Assembly: GCA_014825775.1 (NCBI GenBank)
Contig: MVAQ01000029.1
Location: forward strand, 1-64,000
Direction of reading: 5' to 3'
Source of the DNA: Krasilnikovozyma curviuscula
Lineage: Eukaryota; Basidiomycota; Tremellomycetes; Cystofilobasidiales; Mrakiaceae
Length of the DNA: 64,000 bases
Part shown: positions 1 through 11,400 of the stretch, piece by piece
Layout of the letters: each line of letters begins with the position of its first letter
Numbering within the stretch: the first letter of the stretch is position 1
Program-made: the position numbers and the translations under genes
Notes under the pieces: generated by a model
Databases searched by the model: none
What the model saw: the letters and a program-made list of their open reading frames with translations, nothing else
Told to the model about the DNA's origin: nothing

Positions 1-303
1 GGAGAAGAGGGGAAGGAGACAGCGGAGACAGCGGTAACTCGTGGTTGGGGGTGCGATGTTGGCTTGGGAATATTGAATACAGAAAGAGTATTTGACTTGA
101 TTGTGTGGGTTGTGGTACAATTGGGTAGTGTATGTGAATAAATTGATAATATGACGAAGATGGTGGATGGTGTGATGAAAGGCAGAACAGCAACGACAGA
201 GAAGAGAAGTGGGCTGGTGAGATGGTTCAATTGGGTGCAGCGAAGAAAACATCAGCTGAATCGACGAATTGGATGGATGGTCGAGAAGAATTGCCAATGG
301 AGA
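1..303. other. Non-coding flank at left edge
   Basis: No convincing gene is seen. Two short overlapping plus-strand frames (151-402 and 222-431) are antisense to the last ATG1 exon and have no recognisable domain. This is probably the ATG1 3' untranslated and downstream region. Confidence 0.5.
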
Positions 304-3300
304 CTAAGCGGTTGGAGTCAGAACGGCTTGAGGAGTTCCTTTGGCCGCAGCGATCCTGTACCGGATGGATTCAAGTCTCTTCGTACCAGATGCGAGGACT
401 AAAGGAGGAGGGTAGTAAGGAGTGTCAGTAACTAAACTCGGTAGAGCGATGGTGTTCCCCGTAAAGACGTTAATCACTCACATTTCTGAATTGCAGAGCT
501 GGCCTCTTCCTCCATCGCTTCTCCGTCACGCATAGTATCGTCCAAAACGGCTCTGAGCATCCAACAAGCAGTTTCATATCCGCTTTCGCTAGTGAGCTGC
601 TCAAGTGAGCCGTTAGCAGCGACGATGTCTGTAGTAGCAGCAGATCGGAACTGTCAAAGAGCCAGATAAGAGTCAGTGTTCGTGGACCAAACCAGGAGAA
701 CAAGAATCGGCGACATACGATCTCCAATGCCTTCTCGTAGATGAGTTTGCCAGCTGAGACAGCGGATTCCGGAAGTTCATCTCCACAACGAGCTTTCGTC
801 CACTCAGCTTTCTCAAAACACTCATTGAACCTCGCCCTAAACCATTGAACAGCTAGAAGACAAAAAATAATAACATAAAAATAAAACAATTGGCATCAGG
901 AACAACCATTGAGCATCTGTCGCATTGAAACGAGAAGAGAACTTACCTTCGTTCAAATCGGCGCTGGTCTCATGGTTTGAGCCTTCTCGTCCAACTTTCT
1001 CCGTCCAGAAATCTTTCGCAGCTTCCATTCCTTTCTGCAAGAACTTCAAGGCGCTCAAGTACAAGATCAACGCTTCAGCAGAGACGACATCAACCTTCAA
1101 AGCCGCTAGTGAGGCTTCCGATTGACCTGAAGCAGCAGAGGCATTAGAAGACGTGCGTTTTCTGGCGTTGTTGGCGGTGCTGAACAAACTCGTGGAAGAG
1201 CCGTTGTTGGTACCCATAAGACCTCCAGATGATAGTGCATTTGGAGCCTGTTGAGATTGAACCAAAGGTAGGATTGCAGCGACCTTGATGTCCGCAAATT
1301 CAGTGATCACATACGCCTTCTGGGCGAGCTCGTCGAGGTGTGCCAACAACCCTTCTTCGGCAGGATCAGCTACATCACCCGCCCTCACCAATGTCTTCCT
1401 CATCAATGCAGTGTTGGGCGTGGACAAGCCGACTCTCGCCAGTTTCCCACCCACGGCTCCTGTGGGAGAGGACGGGCTGGTACCAAACAGCCTCAATGAT
1501 GCGTTCGAGAAAGCTCGTGCGAGTACTCCACCGGCCATCGTTGTAGGGCTGCTAGAAAACCTCTGAAGGGCAGTGCCGAAATAGTACGGTGCGGTGGAAG
1601 AATGGTGGATCGCGACGGAGGGTTGTCGCGTGATGATTGGGGGCCCTGAGGCGTGGTGCAGAGGTGATGGTCGATTAGGCGAGGATGAGAGTGCAAAAGG
1701 TGGTGTGGTTGATAGAGCAAAGAAAGACGAGTTGGGTGAGTTGGTTACCCCGGCAACAACAGTTCCAAGAGCTCCTCCAGCTGTTGTGGGTGGACTTGAA
1801 GGTGACAACGCGGACAGAGGTCTTGACAACAAGCTTCGTGAACTTCTCCTCCTGTTGACACTGACAGCCCCGGCTCCAGCATCAGTTCCTCCGGAGAGAG
1901 TAGGTCGTTTATGAGCGGCAGCGTCGAGCTCATCAGCCAAGGAGTTTATTTCGACCGTACGTTTCTCAACAACAACATAGTCCTTCCCAACCATGGATCC
2001 ATCATCCAGCGTTTCCTTTTCTCCACCACCAGAAGCCTTGATCACGGGCGACATCGGGCTCGACTGATGGTGAGTGCTGGACCTTCGTCGATGGACTGGT
2101 ATGATGCCTGGTAGCGATTGAGGGGTGATTGGTGGATGGCTCGAAGGGGACAGATTTTCATCTAGACTCGAGTCGCGCGTGAGGTCTGGCAGAGGAGGGA
2201 TAGAGCCACCAGATGATTTTCTATCGATCTCTCGTGGCCCAACGACAGCACCGCTGCCGCTAGACGAGTCTCTACGTGCGACAGGTTCAGATTGAGGAGA
2301 TTGCTCAACGAGTTGTTGTTGGAGTGGTCTGGATATCGGAGTGCTGAGGATAGCGAAAGGAGGGACATCAGCTGGGGGTGGAGGTGCTGGTCGGAGGGGT
2401 ACGACGACATTTTCGTTCCTAGAGTTTCTCGTGGGTATGCTGGACACGGCTGGTGTAACTGGGACTGTAGGCTGTTGCTGAGCTATTGAAGACGGCAATG
2501 AAAGCGGTGTTGGGGCAGTGCTCTCCACGGTGGCTTCCTTGGGCATCTTGACGGGTTCTGTACCCGCTGCCGCAATCGCCCCCGCCAGCATCTTCTCGCC
2601 ATCACGGACAACTTTGTTCCCGAAAAACTCCTCAAAGCCCATCCTTCCCACAGGATTCCTCTTCAAAAGACCCCTGATGAGCTCCTTAACGTCAGGAGCG
2701 ACACCGATTCTCCTCTGGCCTCCGTTCGCAGCAATGTCGTCTGGCGAGTTGAACGACGACTTTTCATCTGGAAACTTGATGCGGTCCTCGCCCTTCTCAA
2801 TCTTCTTCAGCAATTCGACATGATTCTGGGCCTTGAACGGAGGTCTGCCCACGCTCATCTCAAACAACACCGTGCCGACGCTCCACAAGTCTGCTTTGGC
2901 ATCGTACTTCTCGTACCTGAGAATCTCGGGCGCCATGTACAGCGGCGAACCACAGAGCGTTTCTGCCATAGTTGCTCCCTCAAGGAAACGTGCGAAGCCA
3001 AAATCGGCGACCTTGAGGACGGGAATGCCAGTCGGGTGGCCTAATGCGCGCTCCGCAGGTGTGGAGGGCTGAAGGAGGAGGTTACCCGGCTTGATGTCGC
3101 GATGGATGAGGTTTTGAGATCGGAGGAAACGGAGTGCCATAGCTATATTCCACCAACAAGACGGGAAAGAAGGGAGGGAGAGTGTGAATATGGGTTAGAA
3201 AAGAACAGAACTCTAGGCAACAAAGTTGGCCAAACGTAGACCTTACCCAACTGAGCGACAAAAGCCCTCACGACGACTTCGTCGAGACCTCCTTCATCCG

Positions 3301-4231
3301 GATGGGGCCAGTACTGTTTTCTTCCCTCGGGCCCAGATCCAGGTGGGAGGTATTCAAGCGTAGGGAGCTTCCCACGCTTCTTGATATAGTGCGACAGGTC
3401 CATGCCGGAGCAGTATTCCATGATGAGGTAGATCTTATCGTCCGTTTTCTGGTTTGAGATTGAAAGCAATTTTCATTGCATATTTGAGAGTTGGGACGAT
3501 TGGTGGTTGGTTGAGGAACCAAACAAGATTTTCGAGGGATTCGGTAAAATCGCAAGGCGGCGCAGTTAGGAGATCAAGACCCGAATTAAAGAGGGTGGGA
3601 GAAGGGAGCTAACCAAACAATCACTCAATCCAACGATGTTCCCATGCTTAATACTCTTGAGGATCGCGATCTCAGCCTCGAGGTTCGCCTGCAGTTTGGC
3701 GTTCATCTTGGATCGGTGGACGACTTTGATGGCCACTGGTAATCGATCGGCCTGTATTAAAAATGACGTTGGAGTGAAAGAAGTTGAATAGGTTGGTAGG
3801 GTTAGATTGATAAAGAAGGTTGTGTTTTGAGTTGTCGTGTGAGGCGGGTGGAAGGTGGAGCGGATGACGGGGAGGGTGATTTTAGAAGATAAAGGATTAT
3901 CGACACGGGATGAGAAGGAATGAAGAAGAGACGAATCAGTTACTCATTCGCAAGAGTTGCGGGTCCTTTGAGAAGCAACTCAATACACCTCGATCCGTCT
4001 TCCTACTCTGTCTCATGAGTCAAGTCCAGGTTTCCGCCTCATCCCACGCTCCCCACCCCTCTAACGCATCCAGCCAGCCATCCAACCCACATTAAAGAAA
4101 GTATTACTCACAACTCGATAACCCCTCTGAACGACAGCAAAACTGCCTCTTCCAATCTCGCTCCCAAGCAAGTAGTTGCCGACCCTCTCACGTTCCTTTG
4201 GCTGCTGCTGACCGCCTGAAGAGGACGCCAT
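304..4231 (-). CDS. ATG1: Serine/threonine protein kinase ATG1 (ULK1-type)
   Basis: Autophagy-initiation kinase that phosphorylates components of the Atg1/Atg13/Atg101 complex at the pre-autophagosomal site. Seven exons fit in frame: 4231-4112, 3751-3614, 3448-3247, 3142-947, 852-719, 650-482 and 398-304, giving 1,017 residues, near the usual fungal length. The glycine loop is IGRGSF, the catalytic lysine is in VAIK (about K49), HRD lies at about 167-169, DFG at 200-202, and [12 protein letters not shown] carries the activation-loop threonine at about 215. A Ser/Pro-rich linker follows, with a candidate Atg8-binding motif DYVVV at 541-545. The C-terminal helical region, normally the Atg13-binding MIT pair, runs through the short last four exons. 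An insert of about 30 residues sits in the C-lobe entrance before the HRD loop ([16 protein letters not shown]). Start chosen because it opens [10 protein letters not shown] directly before the kinase domain. The family call is certain; exon edges are inferred. Confidence 0.95.
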
Positions 4232-5214
4232 GGCTGACTGGATGCACTCTCACTGCGAGAGGCCAAAATGTGGTAGGGTGGGTGAGGTGATGAGGGTTGG
4301 ATTGGACTGGATTGGATTTGGTAAGTTTGCCGCTGAAAGTATGAGTCGACGCCTCTAGTGTCGATTCTTGTTTAGTCGGATACGAGGGGAGTTTCGAGTC
4401 AACTCTTCAGAATTGATAGGAGAGTATATGCCTGTCAAGGGGGAAGGACTGATTGTAATGAGTTTTAATGAAGGGATTGGCGCTTCCCAAAGTCCAATGA
4501 CCTCCCCGGTTAGGATGTAGTTTTTGAGGGTTTGAACCCCAAAGCCAAGAGGGCAGGGTAAGCAAACAAGTATTTCAGACCTTCTTGAAGATTCGAACCT
4601 AGATTCCGATCAGGTTAGGCTAGGTTCCGGTTGAGGGATAGAGTCGTCTCTGCTGAAGCTGTGGCCTCGACGTGATAAGACGAGCTCTAAGGAACGTGAC
4701 ACGAAACAGTAACGCGTTCCTTTATTGTTTGTTTTTGCGCCGTGTTCTCTTCTTTCCTAAGCCGCGATATGTTGAGTTATCTCGTAAGGCAATCATCATG
4801 AGTATCCATTGGGCTCAATACCATGGACAGAGATCAATTAGAGATAGTAGCGACCGCATTGAATCCCTATCATGCGCGAGCACGACATCCCCGATCTCAA
4901 CAATCCCATACTCAAGTATCTAACGTCATAGCTTCAATAACGCAGCAAAAAGGACGAGGCACTACTAGCCGAATCTAATGGTTGTGGATACTGATTGGGG
5001 GGTGCAACAGGTTGTTTGCAAAAGCGGCTTCATTGCACGCCAGGAGTCTGTCATCGGCAAGCGTTGGGATAATACGTATAGCTGAAAGAAGAGAAGTTTA
5101 TAAGGATATGTTTAACAGTAACTGCAGAGGAGGAAACAAATGTCACCTCACTGTTTCCATCTAAGATGTAGCGTGATTACGTCGTCATACTGGAGGAAGA
5201 TAACTCGTTTGGAA
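4232..5214. other. Intergenic region between ATG1 and ATG101
   Basis: About 980 bp holding the ATG1 promoter and the ATG101 3' region. Short ORFs at 4672-4923 and 4982-5164 show no domain, splice structure or protein-like composition. An ACGCGT hexamer occurs near 4712. No RNA gene or repeat was recognised. Confidence 0.5.
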
Positions 5215-6156
5215 TTACCAGATCAGCTAAACAAAGATGATATAGCACCATTGCAGCATGAGCAAAAAGCAACGCAAAACACATGAGTCCACCAACCCAA
5301 CTGTCGACGCACCTCGCCGTCGGAATACTCACCTCAAAAGGCCAGCCAGCCCCAGCGACACCAGCATCGCTTCCACCTTCACTACCACCTGTACTGCCTT
5401 CCACAAGCAACGGCACACCCTCTTTGTTCTTCCCGACGAACTCCAATACCTCCATCAGCACCTCGCCAAGTCTGCTCTCGACCTCCTCTAAGCCTACCGC
5501 CGTTGTGAGCTGCACCTCAAACGACCAGCGTTCCCAGATTTCCTTGGTCGGTTGCTGCTGGGAAGCAGGAGGTTCTTTCCCCCGCGAGCCGACGGAGAAC
5601 CACCCTGGGCTGCTTCCTCCTGTCGGTGCAGGTGCGGGGATCTGTGGGCGGACCGAAGAAGATGGAGAGATGAGCTCAAGGTGGAGTATGCGGGAGGTTG
5701 AATGGGAGGGCCAGGTGGTGATGAACTTCGTTAAGGTGGATGTGACGTTTGCTTGGAGCGACTGGGAGGACGGGATTGCCTGAGGACAGTCACGAAGGAG
5801 CCCATCAGCTTCTCACGAGTTAATATGAAGAGGTGTCACAGGGTACTCTTACTACTGTTAGGGAGAAGATGTCCAGTGTTGAGGGTACCATGGAAGAGTA
5901 GTCTCGCTGGAAGAGAACGGCGAAGACGACAGCTGCTTACATCAAACAAAGGAAAGGGGACCCATCAGAAACGTTCTAATATACCAGCAACAAATGTATT
6001 TAGGTTGCTACCTCTGAGGACAGCGAGGGCGTTGTTTCGATCGACCAGCTGCAAGGGGAAAAGGAGGAGGAATGTCAGACGAGCACTGAAAGAACCGTCG
6101 CAAGAAAGGGGGAAAGAGAAACATACGACGGTGGTCTTGAGCTCCTGGGGCCGCAT
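5215..6156 (-). CDS. ATG101: Autophagy-related protein 101 (HORMA-domain ATG101)
   Basis: ATG101 is the HORMA partner that stabilises Atg13 in the Atg1/ULK initiation complex of most fungi, though it is absent from budding yeast. Five exons fit: 6156-6127, 6048-6012, 5932-5853, 5779-5333 and a last coding exon of only 12 nt (5226-5215), giving 201 residues. Family signatures are the VLRAVVFAVLFQR helix near residue 20, the adjacent W109-F110 pair matching the WF finger, and the block EIWERWSFEVQL followed by a long helix with EVLMEVLEFVGKNKEGVP. A Gly/Ser-rich linker leads to WPFE and the end. MAD2 and REV7 share the fold and the ERW strand, but the WF pair and the closing WPFE favour ATG101. 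It sits about 1 kb upstream of ATG1 on the same strand. Confidence 0.85.
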
Positions 6157-6474
6157 CGTTCTCCCTACTACTTCTGCAGTAATCCCACCAGTGGCTTGTA
6201 CTAGTCCAATATAATTCTGACGCTGCCGGTAGCGGGGGACCCAACGAGTCGCGGTTGGACACGAAGTCATCATTCCATCTCATTCTTTCGATTTTCCCCA
6301 ACTACACATTTGATTTCACCATCAAATTCACAGCTTATCCATGCAATTCTTGTCGCTCTTGGAAAATTATCGACTTGACCATTCTCCTTCCTCACACCCA
6401 GTGGCGCCCTCTCCAAAATTTGAAACCCTCTCCTGAGCTTGATTTCTCTCACCCGCCGACATCATCAAACAGCA
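6157..6474. promoter_or_regulatory. Divergent promoter of ATG101 and NOP53
   Basis: 318 bp separate the two start codons, which point away from each other, so both promoters must lie here or overlap the 5' ends. The sequence is pyrimidine-rich just before the NOP53 start. No clear TATA box was identified. Confidence 0.45.
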
Positions 6475-8446
6475 ATGCCTTCTTCAACAGGTGCACCAAC
6501 ACACGTTCAGTCCTCTCGTAAAGGCAAGAAAGCCTGGAGGAAAGGAACGCAGGGACATGAGGATGTGATTGAGGCTGGACTCGAGGCGAGCAGGGCGCAC
6601 GAGAGAGTGTTTGGGAAAGGTGGATTGGGGGGTAGGAAGGACGACGAGCTGTTCGTGGTGGATATCGTTGGCGATGAGGAAGGTGTGTGTTCTCTTTCTA
6701 CTAGCTTTGGTGTATTCTGAGGTTGGGAAAGGGCTGGCGCTGGGATGTGGATTTTTGGGGAGGTGGAAGGAAATGAGACAGACTCGGGCTAGCCAGGAGG
6801 ACGCTGATGCTAATACTGGGGTGGAGACAGTAGCTTTGAACCCCCGTGGTGAAGTTGGGAGGGACCAGGCAGCGAATTCTGCGGTTTGTTGAGCTTGTCT
6901 GTCCCAGGCGCAGGATTTCTCGTTGCGCTTTGATCGAGAAATCCCTATCATACAGTATATAGGATCCAATTCTACTGTTTCTAGTGTTGCAGTTGCTTTC
7001 TACTCTTCAAACCTCAATTATTACAACTTTCTGGAGCTGGATTCTGTGCTGACCACCTCTCCTCTCTCTTTCAATGATCGGCCTCGGTCACCTCCTCCAA
7101 CGCCAGCATCCCGCCCATCAAAGCCACCTAAGAAACTTCTCAAGGCGCAACAGATCCTTTCTGAGCGTTCAGCACACGCGCCTGTATTCTCGCGCTCCCA
7201 ACCCTCTGTCAAGGCGTACAAGCCCAAGTCGCTGACTTGGGAAGAAAAAGGCCGCTTGCTTCGTATCGCAGGCAAGCAGTCGAAGGATAGCATGGGCTTC
7301 ACAGATGTCAGGTTCTGGGGTGAAGGTGGTGCGGCGGGCGTCATGAGTAAAGGTGGGAAGTTGCATGAGTACGATGCTTGGAAAGATGGCGAGGAGGATG
7401 ACAGTGAGGAGATGGATGTCGATGGCGGTGATGGGTTCGAGGTACCGAAGAAGAAGAAAGTTAAGGTAGGTGCAGGGCATTTCTTTTGCATCCTCTTCCT
7501 GATCGCTCTCCAATCCTGACACCCGACTTGCCTTTGTTTTTCTGTTCATCTCTTCGCCCCCTGCTTATCGACCTATCCGATTTCTGTAACTCATAGACTC
7601 CGCGCTCGCTCCTCTCTGTTTCATCCTCGTCCCTCTCAAACTTCACACTCCCGACCGCTGGCCAGTCCTACAACCCCCCTCTCCAAGCGCACCAAGCTGC
7701 GCTCTCGGAGGCATACGAGATCGAACTCGCGCGTGTGACACAGTTTGAGCGCGATCAAGCGATCAAGCAGAGCATGGAGAAGGCGAGAAAGGCGAACGAT
7801 CCAGCGAGCTGGAGTGGGGGTATGGCGGTGTTTGACCCCGACGCTGCCGTATCAGACGAAGAAGAGGATCAGGAGGAAGAGGAGGGTACGAAGAAGAAGG
7901 TTCCCAGGAGGAAGACACCGGCTGAGAAAAGGAAAGCGCTGGCGAGATCGCAGGCGCTCCAGGCTCGACTCCAGGCGTCCAACAACGCCGCCCACCTGGC
8001 CAAGATCAATCACCTCAAGAGTCTTAAGCGACAGATTACGGCTGAGTCAACGCAGAGGGAGAAGGAGGTGTTGCGACGAAAGGAGAAGCGGGAGGAGAGA
8101 ATGAAATCGCTTGGGTTCGAGGGCAAAAAGATCGGGAAGCTCGTCGTTGGTGACGCTGGTCGTAGGGACGTTCAGCTGGGTGAGGAATTGAGTGAAAGTT
8201 TGAGAGGAATGAAGACAGAGGGCAATCTGTGGAGGGACAGGAGTGAGATGTGGGCTATCACAGGTAAAGTCGAACCTAGGAAAGCCATCATGTACGTTCC
8301 TTTCGTTATTTTACCTCGTTTTGCCGACAATAGAACTGACGTTGGGCTCTTTATCCTTTGTGTTCTCATTTGGATGTTACAGTGGAAAGAAGAGAAGCAA
8401 TACCTTCAAGTCTTACGAGAAACACGCTTGGAAGCGCTTCATTTAA
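6475..8446 (+). CDS. NOP53: Ribosome biogenesis protein NOP53 (GLTSCR2/PICT1 family)
   Basis: Nucleolar 60S assembly factor that recruits the Mtr4/exosome machinery to 7S pre-rRNA in yeast. The N-terminus has the GKKAWRKGTQGHEDVIEAG block followed by DDELFVVDIVGDEEG, both typical of Nop53. The middle has the SYNP-like segment and an EAYEIELARVTQFERDQAI helix. The C-terminus has the family GKLVVGDAGRRDVQLGEELS and the LRGMKTEGNLWRDR block, then the basic end GKKRSNTFKSYEKHAWKRF. Exons: 6475-6682, about 6993-7465 (the left edge is uncertain), 7597-8291 and 8383-8446. An acidic Asp/Glu run near 7860-7890 is normal for the family. Only the second exon start is doubtful. Confidence 0.9.
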
Positions 8447-8642
8447 TCTTGCTGTCTTCCTCGTTTCTCAGGACAGAATCTTTCTTTCTTCCCATTATAG
8501 CATTTTTTTGGGTGTACTATCCTGTTTCATTGTTCTATTTCCATCTTTTTGACCATTTCTGCAAGCTTCATACAATTCCCCGCCGGATTTTCTGCTGGGA
8601 CCCTCTTGACCTTTACCAACGCTACCCCAACCGTGTAAGCTA

Positions 8643-9395
8643 ATGCCCTACCCGATACCAACCTCTTCATCTGCTCCGGAACCCATATCAGAGCAGGGGC
8701 AGCACCAGCAGCCCATCAAGCCTGCCTTTCCACGTCGACGGCCCAAGCTGGGCAAACCGCCTGATGCATTTCTACCGCCAGCACAGCGTACGGGCCCTAA
8801 TGGCATGCCTGATATCGAAGCGAGCATATCGAAACACTGGACAAGGTTTCGCCCTCGGTGGAACAGAGGGACCGTCGTCGTAAGCTTCAGTCCTGTTTCG
8901 TTAAAGTGATAGCGGAGAGGGATGGCTGATGCCTTTTACGTGTATGAACAGACGTTGGTCATGATATCTCCAATACCGATAGCTGCTGTGAGTAGATCTT
9001 TTGTTGGAAGAGCTGGGATGTTACGGGTTTTTCGCTTGAGAATGAGGATTCGTTGAACGCTGATGCCTTTTTGAACTGTTCAACAGGGTATCCAACTAAT
9101 TTACAGATGTAAGCTCTAATTGATTCCCATTTCTCTTGCCATTACATAATAAACCAACAAAGACTAATCCACCTCCTATACACCTCTTCATTCCCCACCT
9201 TACCTTCCTGATCTTTCCTTCTATCCTTCCGTCCTCCAGCTTTCAGCAGCGAAGAACCTACGCCAGAACTGCGGATACCGTCCAAACAGGCACCACCTGG
9301 CTCATTGTATGAAAGGTTAAGAGATGGGAAGGTGAAGACTCGAGAGGACTGGGAGCGCGAGGAGGCGATGAAGGCAGTAGGTATGACTTTGTAGT
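8643..9395 (+). CDS. Small single-pass membrane protein, unknown
   Basis: Not recognised. Four exons fit: 8643-8879, 8952-8987, 9087-9108 and about 9238-9395, giving roughly 150 residues. The N-terminal 60 residues are Pro/Gln/Arg-rich. A hydrophobic segment of about 20 residues (TLVMISPIPIAAGIQLIY) is assembled from three short exons. A hydrophilic Glu/Arg-rich tail follows, with SLYERLRDGK and REDWEREEAMKAVG. The size, basic N-terminal half and single central transmembrane helix would suit a mitochondrial inner-membrane assembly factor, but this is only a guess. A donor-like GTATGA at about 9380 and an acceptor near 9427 would allow a different C-terminus ending past the listed stop. It lies head-to-tail about 200 bp downstream of NOP53. 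Confidence 0.55.
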
Positions 9396-9712
9396 AGGAA
9401 ATCCTCTTTTCTCTGTGATTGTAACAGCTGGGATGAGATTTCATCATGGAAAGATCACGTTGGGATTTTGTCGGTCGTTTCCTTCGGAGAGACCGACGTA
9501 GCGCAGTGTTATCCTCGTTCCACGACGAGACATATCAAGCAACCGGATTATCCACACTCTTGCGATTTTATCCCCGTCACTTGTAAAATAACGAAAAGAC
9601 ACCTTACGGATTCAAATCTACATCCCCCTGATCAATAGCATCTATCCAACCTCTCATGCAAACGCCTGAACACCAGCAAATCACCAGCAGAAAACTGTAT
9701 TGTCATATGGTT

Positions 9713-10711
9713 TTACTTCTTGACTTCAGCAGCTGGTACTATGCGTGTTCCTGGGATGTTGTATGGGTTGAAGGATCGGTCGCAGTTTTGGTCTGAGTTG
9801 TGGTTTTGTTCCACAATGAAGAGGCAAGGGTTCAGTCAGTATAGATGAACCACAGAGAGAGAGCAAAGTCAGGAATAAGAGGCCAGAGGACAGGTTCCTG
9901 AGACTCCGGCATAGCATAACCTCCATGAATCGGCATACAAAGTCGAGCAAGGCACCGACTTGGGATGCTAGGTTTGGGTCTCTGCTTCCATGCCCTTCTT
10001 GATCCCAAGGAGACACCAAAACGACTATACCTAACTTTCCTTCCGCATCTCTCATCTTCATTGTTTCCACAACAGTATCCACTCTCAATTGCCGCCTTCT
10101 TATTCTTCCTTCCTACTCTACGATCCGCACCAGTAACCTACGTGAGAAAGAGCTACTTACAAGCTTGACCGGCTCCGAATCCAGTAGCCAAAGCGACAGG
10201 CCAAGTACGTCCTATGATCCCCACAAGGAACAACAAAAAGAAGAAACAAAAGTAGGACCGTCAGCGACCCGTCCCCTTCATGCATCAGTTCTACCTCATT
10301 CCTTCTACCTAAAGGGAAAAGACAGGGACGTACTTCGGAATAGGACAACACTGGAGACGACACCAACTGAGAAGCCGATTCCGGTCTTGATGATCAAGTC
10401 TGCTAGCTGTGGGTCGTACGTCGAGGGTCGTTCGGAGGGTTCGAGACGACAGACGAGAAGAAATTGAAAGGACGAGTCGATTCGTCAGCCCGACATATCT
10501 AATGATAGGATGAGAAAGGAACGAAGGACTTACACAAGCATCGAACTAAGGTCATTTCATTATTTAGAGTGCCGGCATAGCAAAATAGGAGAAGGAAAGG
10601 CGATCAGCTTCGTGCTCCATCGAATTCCAACCATTCCCAGGCTCGGCAGGTAAAGATGAGAAGACTTACCTTTCTAGCGACGATATCTTCGCTTGGGATT
10701 TCAGCAGACAT
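9713..10711 (-). CDS. MIC10: MICOS complex subunit MIC10
   Basis: Core, membrane-bending subunit of the mitochondrial contact site and cristae organising system, with a hairpin of two transmembrane segments in the inner membrane. Five exons: 10711-10670, a 12-nt micro-exon 10545-10534 (FDAC), 10406-10334, 10211-10161 and 9792-9713, giving 85 residues, the usual size. The N-terminus MSAEIPSEDIVARK, the KFDACLADLIIKTG junction and the FRRRTWPVALATG loop between the helices match fungal MIC10. The first glycine motif reads GIGFSVG (third glycine replaced by Ser31) and the second is GFGAG. The last intron is 368 nt, long for this locus. Without the micro-exon the conserved Trp/Phe-Asp-x-Cys block would be missing, which supports the model. 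Confidence 0.9.
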
Positions 10712-10860
10712 TGCTGTTTTCTTAATTTTGTTTTGTGTGGAGGTTGGGAGGGGTTGTCGACAAGAGCACCTTTCGTCGAGGAGGAGACGCAGGTGGTGAA
10801 AAGATGTGGCAACGCAGTGGTGAGAGATGTGATGATAGAAAGTCAAGTGGGATAGGTCTT

Positions 10861-11400
10861 TCAGCAGTAGAATAGTATGTCGAGGAACATCAAAGCTGGA
10901 GCTCTAATTCCAAACGTATCTAAAGCAAAGATAAAGTGATCAACCTGGGAGCGACTACCGTGTAGATGCCGATCGTGCAAAATATCATATGATGAGCAAA
11001 CAAGCTTCCTCAAAAGGCGAGATGTTGATACTGAGAAGTTTCTTATGACGGGTGAGAAGATAATGGTGCTAATATGAGAATTGCACGGTGACGACGTGCT
11101 GATCAGCGACGAAGATGTTAGAGGCTGGAGAATAGCACGGCAGTCCACGGATGTAACACGACGTATCGTTGGGAGATTATTTTGAATTCGATTAAAGAAG
11201 GTACTCACGTATGAATTCGGTGTAGTTGAAGCAGATCGCAGCTTCCCGCCTTCGTTTCTCGTAGTGAGATCCAATTCCCCCTCTTTCAACGACGAGTCGG
11301 ACAACATCGTGTTGTCGAGTTCCTTCAGCCTGCCAAAGATCTTGAGTTCCCAATCAGCCGATGTTGCTCGAAGGGACACGAGAAGAGAAAAGGAGTCCAT
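10861..11400 (-). CDS. Doubtful ORF, unknown
   Basis: An open frame of about 180 codons begins MDSFSLLVSLRATS and ends about 150 bp upstream of the MIC10 start on the same strand. The first 63 residues look protein-like (WELKIFGRLKELDN, charged and regular). After a perfect donor, GTGAGT, near 11210 the composition becomes Ser/Thr/Ile-rich and unconvincing, so the real gene probably splices there. I could not find a frame-consistent downstream exon. No family is recognised, and a 5' untranslated RNA of MIC10 is an alternative explanation. Confidence 0.3.
   Translation of the reverse strand: MDSFSLLVSLRATSADWELKIFGRLKELDNTMLSDSSLKEGELDLTTRNEGGKLRSASTTPNSYVSTFFNRIQNNLPTIRRVTSVDCRAILQPLTSSSLISTSSPCNSHISTIIFSPVIRNFSVSTSRLLRKLVCSSYDILHDRHLHGSRSQVDHFIFALDTFGIRAPALMFLDILFYC

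Noticed and set aside
470..889. 139-codon minus ORF as a separate gene
   Set aside because: It reads through an intron of ATG1 in the wrong frame; the spliced ATG1 exons account for the region.
5283..5783. 166-codon plus-strand ORF
   Set aside because: Antisense shadow of ATG101 exon 4.
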